Source: Gari tellinella
Lineage: Eukaryota; Mollusca; Bivalvia; Cardiida; Psammobiidae
Assembly: GCA_922989275.2 (NCBI GenBank)
Contig: OV277871.1
Coordinates: forward strand, 5,766,001-5,830,000
Length of the DNA stretch: 64,000 bases
Direction of reading: 5' to 3'
The notes below the pieces were generated by a model that searched no databases, was not told the origin of the DNA, and saw only the letters and a list, made by a program, of their open reading frames with translations. The position numbers were made by a program, and so were the translations under genes. Below are positions 54,401 through 63,400 of this stretch, piece by piece; positions within the stretch are counted from its first letter, which is position 1, and each line of letters begins with the position of its first letter.

Positions 54401-57400
54401 TTATGCGATTTTACTAGTATTCAAATTTAACCATGATTTAATATCAATGAAAATTTTCAGCAAGTTTGGTGAAAACTCAATAAAAAGAATTTGTGTTAGA
54501 GATAAAAACTGACTGAAAACAGTCATTTTAATACATAAAGGGCAAAAAAACCTTAGATATGCCTCATACGATTTTAGTAGTTATCAAACTAAACCTAGAT
54601 TTTATACTAATGAACATTTTCAGCAAGTTTTGTGAAGATCCAATAAATGTATATGTGAAAGAGAGCAATAATTGCTGAATCACTCATTTTTAATACAAAA
54701 ATGGCAAAAACGCAAACATGCCACATGCGATTTTGGTAGTAATCAAACTGGACCAAGATTTTATAATAATAAACAATTTCAGTAAGTTTGGTGAAGATCA
54801 ACTAAAAAATGCTTGTTTTAGAGAGCAAAAAATGCTGAAACGGTCAACTTTTAATACATAAAGGGCAAAACGTCTTACATGCCTTATTCGATTTAAGTAG
54901 AAATTTAACTGTACCTAGATTTTATATAAAAGAACATTTAATGCAAGTTTGGTGAAGATCCGATAAAAACTCTTTGTGTTAGAGAGCAAAAAGGGCTGAA
55001 ACACCGTTGTGACGAAATGTGACTCATTTTATAGCAATCGTTCGCACCCGGTGATATTGAACCCAGCTGTTCCACGTGCCACTAATCCGTGTGGCAATAT
55101 TTATGTCAGACGATCTACTTTCGGTTTGTTATGGTTTTAAATCGCTTTTTTGGTGATTTAGGTCTGTCTTCAACATTTCATAGATCAGTTTGGCCCATTA
55201 GAATGTTCAAGCATTATTATTAACCGTTATTGTATTTCGCACATTAAAAAAAGGTCTGAAAACACAATGGGACTTTAAATTCTGAAAGAAAAAAATGTAA
55301 CAATCCACATGTTATTTGCTATTGAATTTCTTTAAAGTATAACATATACTAAGACATTTAATTCGGTAAAAAAAACTATTTGCCAAATTCATCATTTGTA
55401 ATTTTTTGCCGAATTTCTTCAAAATATATATAAAATATACTTGTACATTTAATTCGGTCGAAACAATTTGTCAAATTCGGCATTTATAGTTCACAATATT
55501 TCTTTACAGTATGAAATAAACTACATGTAAAACATTTAATTAAGTAGAAGAGTTTGTTTTTTCGGCGGAGCTGACTATTATCTATTTAGACCTACATTTT
55601 TATTTAGACAAACATTTCAACCAATAATATTTGATCAGAAATTAAGAATTAAGAGCACCTGTTGAAACTGAATAGTCTGATTGGATAGAAGCCAGGGCTC
55701 CAGATAAGGGACGTGTTTCAAAACTTAAAATCTTTATTTGTGCATTAAACCCTGTGGTGTCACTATATATTGGAATTGTCTCTTCGAGACAATCAAAATG
55801 AGTGGTAATTCCATAGGGTTTGGTGCTGAAAGGGGTGAAAAAATGTGATTTGTTTAGTTTACTCCCTCTTATCTGGAGCCCTGTAGGCTAGTCCATGTCC
55901 CATTACAGATTCACTGATGTGGACTGTGGGTGTAAAAATTAGAGACACAGGCTGGCTGTTTACTACACTGGGCTGATGAAATCTTCTATTTTAAGATATG
56001 ATCTGAAATTTATTTATAGATATACAGAGGAAGCTAGGTGTTTTGTAATTGTTTACAACCAATTTGTTTTAATTGTTAACTATTTGTACACATTAGCAAT
56101 ATTTTATTATATTAATGGCCTCAAGTGAGTTAAACACAATTGTGTTGTTTCATCATTATTTACAAGAGTGAAGTACAGTAGATTGTTGTATCTGTACATT
56201 TGTGTATGCTATAGTTTGTTTCAAGAAACTCTATGAATAAAGTTTGACATATAGAACAATAGATTAATGTGAGGATCTCCTACCAGTAGCTAGGATATGA
56301 GTTAAATTATTGTTTTGTTTTGCATTTCTGTACATGATAGTTTTGCATTTTAAATAAAAGTTACTCTTTCAATTGAATACTTGTATTTTTTGCTTTTCAA
56401 TCCAAGATAGATCTATTACATTTCTTTGAAAACCTCAATTTCATTCAATTTTGCACACCCATCTATATAGCCTTAGTTCAACCACTCATTCCGCCTAATA
56501 TCTTTTTTAAAGATATTTCTTGTTACACTTAATGTCCTGAGCACATTTACAGTAAATATAAAAAACTAATTAAATTCGAAAATCTCTTAACATAGATACA
56601 GCTTTGGCTTTGATAAAAAGACGTCATTTAATACCTCCAGTGCCTCGCTCGACAACATTAACATACCGTAACTATACAAACAGTTTAAATCCCGATCAGA
56701 TGCCGCGCCATGCGGTATCTAATCGGGATTAAAACTGTTTGGCATTCATACAGGTATAGTTGAATGTCTTTATGTCAAACTACTTTAGTAATAAGAGCAG
56801 ACGATATTATTGCAGTATGTACGTTTTGACGTCAAAATAGCAGTGAAAAGGTTCCGTAGAAGATTACTCATATTTCAAAGCTTACAGTAAACAAGTTCGA
56901 GCTATCGAGAATTGGCATTAATGGACAAGCGCTTATAAAGCGTTTGAGTTGAGTCTGAGTGCGTTCTCAAGCATTTGATTGGTCAGATTTGAGCCTATGC
57001 TCAAATCTGACCAATCAAATGCTTGAGAACGATTTAAGACTCACCTGAAACGCTTTATAGGCATCGACCCTGTTTTCCATACTAGAATGTTATGTTATGA
57101 ATGAGTTTAACTTCTCTATTACGACCACTAAAAAGAAGGCTATTTGATGGTATGAAAGACAGGCGGCAGCTCAACATGAGCTTTCTGTTTTACTTTCACA
57201 TTGCTTGAAGTAGTCACTTGCCTTAAACACAAAGTAATTTACTTAATTTAATGCTCGTTATAAAGAGTTTTTACTGTTTGTAAATAATCAAGAAACAAAC
57301 TATCGATTAATAAAATACAACAATTTACTGTTAGGGGTAAAAAGAGGTGATACATGTATATGTGACATTATTCAATCCTAAGTGACCAGTGGCGAACATG

Positions 57401-60400
57401 TTATTCTTTTCTGTTAAAAGGAAATTAAACCTGACGCAAATACCTGAAAACAATGCGTGAAACAAGTTACTAGGCGTCTACTCAAGCTCAATACTGCGTG
57501 CAAATGTAAGCGTAAATACTACATGTATAAGACAATTAGATATTGATTGAAGGTACATATACTTCTATTGATATGATCGGGCATTTCCATTGTAATCTCA
57601 TCTGGAAGAGGGTCGCGCCGAAACCCTTCGGAACTTTTTGGCGGGAGGGAGCGCGTGCTAGGACCAAACGATGACGTGGACGAGTCTTTACCACTTCGAG
57701 GCCGAGAGCCGGGTGTTTTTGATGAGGTTACTCTGAAAGTGAAATAATGAAGGTAGATACATGTGAGTGAAATCAGTGACGTCACAAAATGAACACAGAT
57801 GTGAATGTGACAATTTTATGCAATGTGAGAGTGCAAACAAAAGCTTTTTAATATATTGAACCAAAAGAGAAACATCTATTACAAGTTTTTAAGTAATTAA
57901 ATCATCTATAGACATGAATTGATTTCCTAAAACGCTTCAGTTGACAAGGACAAGGCACTAATCGAAGGGTTCGTTATCAGAAACAGGGTCTTCTTATATC
58001 TAACTACTCGACATAGTACCATGAGCTTAGAATGTTTCGTCTCTAAGAGTTAAGCATCTAACACTGATATCAGTGCAATAAAACCATACTTGTCAGAGTA
58101 ATCTATTGGTATAGAAAGACATGTGTAATATGTGTCATTTGTAAATTTGACAATTTGTTTCAAATACTGAGTGTCAAACAGTTCGGAACCTGATCAGAAG
58201 TTGAATCACTCAATCTCTGATCTGACTTAAAACTATGTGTATGTGGCTTCCAATTTTGGAATAGAAACCTGAACCTTTTGGTTGGAAAAACTATCTTGAT
58301 TTCAGTATTTAAGGCTGCTTCACGCGAAGCTAATGTCTAGCTCATATGGCTCGTTATCAGAAGATGACATAGACATGAAAAGTAGTTCTATGTAAAAGGG
58401 TAAAACAAGTGAGGGTTAAAGTCTATTTTGATGACACTAGATAATGGTGTAACAGTTTAAGAAAGATGTCTTAACACAAACTATTTATTCGTGAGAAAAC
58501 AGAATCCTCATCAAAAGTATCTATAGAAATAGAATTCTAAATCTATTTATTGAAAATGTCACTACATGTACAAATGAGAAGACAATGGTGTTAATATATT
58601 TGAACACTCATGATTTAAGATATTTTATTAGAAAATTGAAAGTGACACACACTATTTCAAGATAATACGACCAGAGTATACCAAGAACAGCTAATTTCCA
58701 TATCAAAACTAGAAATGCAAACAGTATAGGCACAGACAACCCTTTATAAAACTTGTCTTGCCAAACGTTGTTTTGCTAGTGTACAGTGGAGAATCTGTTA
58801 TTCTTTCCCAATAAACGCGTTTACGCTAAAACTATTATTTGCAGTGCAAACAGTTTGGAGCCAGATCAGACACCGGGTTACCCGGCGTCTGATCAGGCTC
58901 CAAAACTGTTTGCCACCAAGATAAACAAGAATTATCAGAATTGTCTAAAAGTTGTTCTTTTCTACGTTTTAGTGCTTTGCGTTTGCGTACGTTTGCGTTT
59001 AAACGGGAAAGAATAACAGATTCTCCACTGTACATCTATACAGTAGAGAAGATGTTATTATTTCCCCTTATACGAAAACGAAACGCAATGCATTGCAGTA
59101 AAATGTAAAAAATCCAATTTTTGGACAACTTTGACTATTTGTTTAATCTATGTTGCAAACAATTGGGTTATCCGTCGTCTGACCAGGCGTGTTTTAAAAA
59201 CTATTAATGATTAACCCTTAGCCCGCCAAATAAATTGTCGTCTGCTATATTTCTCGTCTGCTTCAAGTTTCAAAGTGCTTCAAAGTTGCTCAAAATTGCT
59301 GAAAATGTTGTCCGAGTGTCAAACAGCTTGGATCCGGATGAGACGCCGAGTTACTCGGCGTCTCATCTGGATCCAAGCTGTTTGCATATGGAGCTATAGT
59401 TGTGAGTGGCAGGTTAAGGGTTAAGTGGTACATGTAACACTAGTGGCAATCAGTTGGTGCTTGATAAGACGCTGTATGAGAACCGTTATGGCATTTTTAT
59501 TTTTATTTAACCCTTACCTCTAAAAAGAATTCAGTGTTTAACCCTTTACCTGATAGCATTGTTATTAGTATTGAAGATATGTGACTACTTAAAGCAGGTT
59601 GAAAGTAAAGCAGAATGCGCCCTAAGGCGCATTCTGCTTTACTTTCAGCCTGCTTTAAGCTATTAACTGCTAGAATAAGAAAAGTATTAAATATGACACA
59701 TATTCATTACGGTATAATTTGGAACTATTTTCTTCAGCGGATGAATAAAATGAATGTGCTAAAAGTCGCTTCTATAAGGTAAAGGGTTAAGTCAATGGAA
59801 TGGTTACTTAACCCTTTTGCACTTTTTTGTCATATTGCAATACATTGACAAAACAACCATAAATAGTCAAAAAGGGACTAGACTAAATTCGAAATTGGAA
59901 TTGTCCATTTGAGTTTTCAGGGAGGAATGGGCTAAAATAGACTGAAAGAAACACTAGTTTGTCTCATTGAAGCTGTCACCCGTCATGCTATGTTTTCTTA
60001 AAAAGCCAAAAGGGCGGTTCCATAAAGTAAAGGGTGAAAATGACACTCTAATGATGAATCTTAAAAGACATGTAATTAAATGCAGGTGATAGATTACTTC
60101 TGAAGTTGTGCCTTTCATTAACCCTACCCCTCATAGAAACATTTGTTCACGTCTTTAACCCATTAATGCCTGTTTATTTGCAATTAACTCTCCCTTTGTG
60201 ATTGCAGTAGTATCAGAGCTCCAGATAAGGGGAGTATTTCAAAAAAAAATTTTTTTATTTCTGCATTAAACCCTATGGTGTCACTACTCATTAGAATCGT
60301 CTCTTCGAGACGATTCTAATGAGTAGTAACACCATAGGATTTGGTGCTGAAATAAGTGAGTAAATGTTAAATTTGTTCAGTTTACTCCCTCTTATCTGGA

Positions 60401-63400
60401 GCCCTGTAGTATTTCATTATAGATATACAAGGGTGATCTAAGGACATTGCAATGGTTTTTGGTTTGGTTTTTCATACAGCAGAACATTTAATATGCCATA
60501 GCAAACAGTGTAGACTCTGATGAGACGCTGCGTTACGCGGGGTCTCATGTTGATCATAACAGTTTGACACGCATTGTATGTCAATTGGCTTACAAAGCAA
60601 TATTTGAGAAATAAGAGCAGACAACAATTGTTTAAAGCAAATTACGTCATGGCAGTGAAGGAGTTAATAAGTTCTTTACTGTTTATAGAGAGTTTTGCGT
60701 GATAAGTGATTTGCTGTTCTGTGTTTACCATGGTCGTAATTATTAGCCAGCAACTGATTACTGAAACATACGTACCTGTGAGACTGAGGTCGTGAAGAGG
60801 TAGTTTTACTTCCGGTTCCGATTTTGCTGGATCCCGGTCTTACCGAGGACGCCGGTCTGTAGTGGACTACACCAGACATGGGCCGGGTTATAATAGTGTG
60901 AGGCATATTATCATCCAAATCAGAACGCGGCGAATCTGGTTGAAATATTAAAAGTAAATTGTACTTACTGTGTGTATGCTACATCGGGGAAGACGTTACA
61001 GTGTTCCCTCCCTACAACAACACACAATGGGAGACACAACAACACCCAATAGGAGACACAAATTGTGTTAGTTGTTCGGAGGGAATTGTTACAGGGAGGG
61101 GGAAATAATTACTCTAGTAGTGCTGATTATGACTTGGCTTACATTGCAAACAGTTCGAACATATATCAGACGCCGAGTTACGTGGCGTCTAATCTGGGTT
61201 CTAACTATTTGTCACTAGTCTTTATGTTTTGTGTAGGACGTTACTATGAGTAAACACAGCAGACGACAATTTTAACGCACGATATTACAGCTGTGAAATC
61301 GTTAGACATAACTGTCTTGTTTGGAGAAATGCGGCAATAACTATCGTTGTTCGGAGGGCCGTTGTAGGGAGTGAGCACTGTATCATTTTCCTGTTTGAAC
61401 GAAACTCACCGCAAACACAATGTAATAATATGTAGAAAATGACAACATTATTAACCCTTTACCTCATAGCTTGTTTCTAGTTTTGAAAAACAGGTAACCA
61501 CTTAAAGCAGGTTGAAAGTAAAGCAGAATGTGCCTTAAGGCACATACTGCTTTACTTTCAGCCTGCTTTAAGCTAAAATCTGCTAGGCTATATAAAATAT
61601 ATATAATGGTTATTGTTCATGAGGGTATAAACTGGAACTATTTTCTTCAGCGGAGGAATATATTAAATACGCTAAAAGTCGCTTCTATGAGGGAAAGGGT
61701 TAAAATGTTATCCGTTGTCTGATCTGACTGCAACCTGTTTGCAATGCAAACTTTTGTTCCATTCCAAACGCATAAATTTACATGTATTGCATGGGAATGA
61801 ATATGTTCACCATTACATTTATACTAACAAAAGTTAACCTTACATTATGTGTTTAAAATGTATGTTATATGTTTCAGAAGTATCAACATTAAATTGTAAC
61901 TAAACCTCTGCCTCGTTCCTCTACTTGGAAGACAGACCAGCTCATTGATTCATGTTTTCTCTTTAATTGTTTGTAGGAATTTTACAAATTGTACAAACCG
62001 TTTAAGTGGGTTGAACGTATTATTGGGTACATATTAGGTTTAACTCGCGGTGCATTTGTTCGGGAACCCGCTGCTTTCTACTATTCAAGAATTCCTAATC
62101 TTTACTTAGAAACGAGAAAAACAACGTCTTCATTTGAATATAGTTACATTGTATTTCAATTTCAATTTAGCTCTTTGAATGTTTGTTACAACACTTTAAT
62201 AATCTCATTTCCCTTTTTAATTAATGTATTGGTTGTGTCACTGCCTTAACCCTTTCATGATCAAATTATTCGGGACATTTTGTCCCCTTCACTGCTTGTC
62301 CGCTTCATTATTGTTGTCTGCAAGATACGTTTCAAAGTTAGATTTAAGGCAATATGACTGACGAAATTTCAAAACGAGTGTCAAACAGTTTGGGTCCTGA
62401 TCAGACGCCGCGTTACGCGGCGTCTGATCAGGACCCAAACTGTTTGCAAACGCGCTTTAAGGGTGTATTAATGTCATGAGCCATTTTTTTTCAAAGTATT
62501 AAACTTTTTTTCTATCATTGTTTTTTTGGAAGAGCTATTTATGATGAATGAAATAATGAAAAAAAATATATATGGTGGTGTCCTTTTTTTGAGCTACAGC
62601 GATTTGAAAAAGGTATGTCAAATTTGGATTTTTTTTCTTCAAATTTTACCCATTCAGAGTACAAGTTTCAGTAAAATCTATTTCAAAACAAAACAAAAAT
62701 GTTAATTTGGGTTTTCTTTATTTATTTCATGTCTATGGTGGTATGTTCACAAATATAAACCAAATTTAGACAAAGCAGGCACCAGGTTTGAACAATATGG
62801 ATCCTTGAATATCAAAAATATGCTTGATATAGGGCATGATTTTATTAGATTTTTTTATTTTATGAAAAAAAGTAAAAAAGTTTGAAAATGAAATGCCATA
62901 CTAAGGTAGTTCAAAATATGAAAAGAAATTGAAAGGTCAGTGTTGAAAATTTTGAGTTATTAAAGTAAAAAGAGTTATCACCCCTTACAAAATTTACAAA
63001 AAAGTACCATATCGATGATATTTAGAGCTTTATAAATTTCACATTTGGTGCCTTATTTTTCTTAAATTAGTTTTTGTATGAAGAAATACTACCATAGATA
63101 GGAAATAAATAACACAAACCCAAATTATCATATTTGTTTTCATTTAAAATGGGTTTTATTGAAGCGGGCTGTTTGAAAAGGACAAAATAAGAGGAAGTGG
63201 GTGGGGTAAATTTTACATGGCCGTAGAGCCAACTGTTGTTCACCAAAATGTACACTTTTTCTATTTTTTCATTCATCTTAAATAGCTCTTCAATACAAAA
63301 CCATCATAGAGTGTTTTCATATACTTTGAAAAGTTCCCAAATTCATGACATTGATACACCCTTAAAGCGTTATAGAGAGTGAAAGGGTTAATTTCTGATT

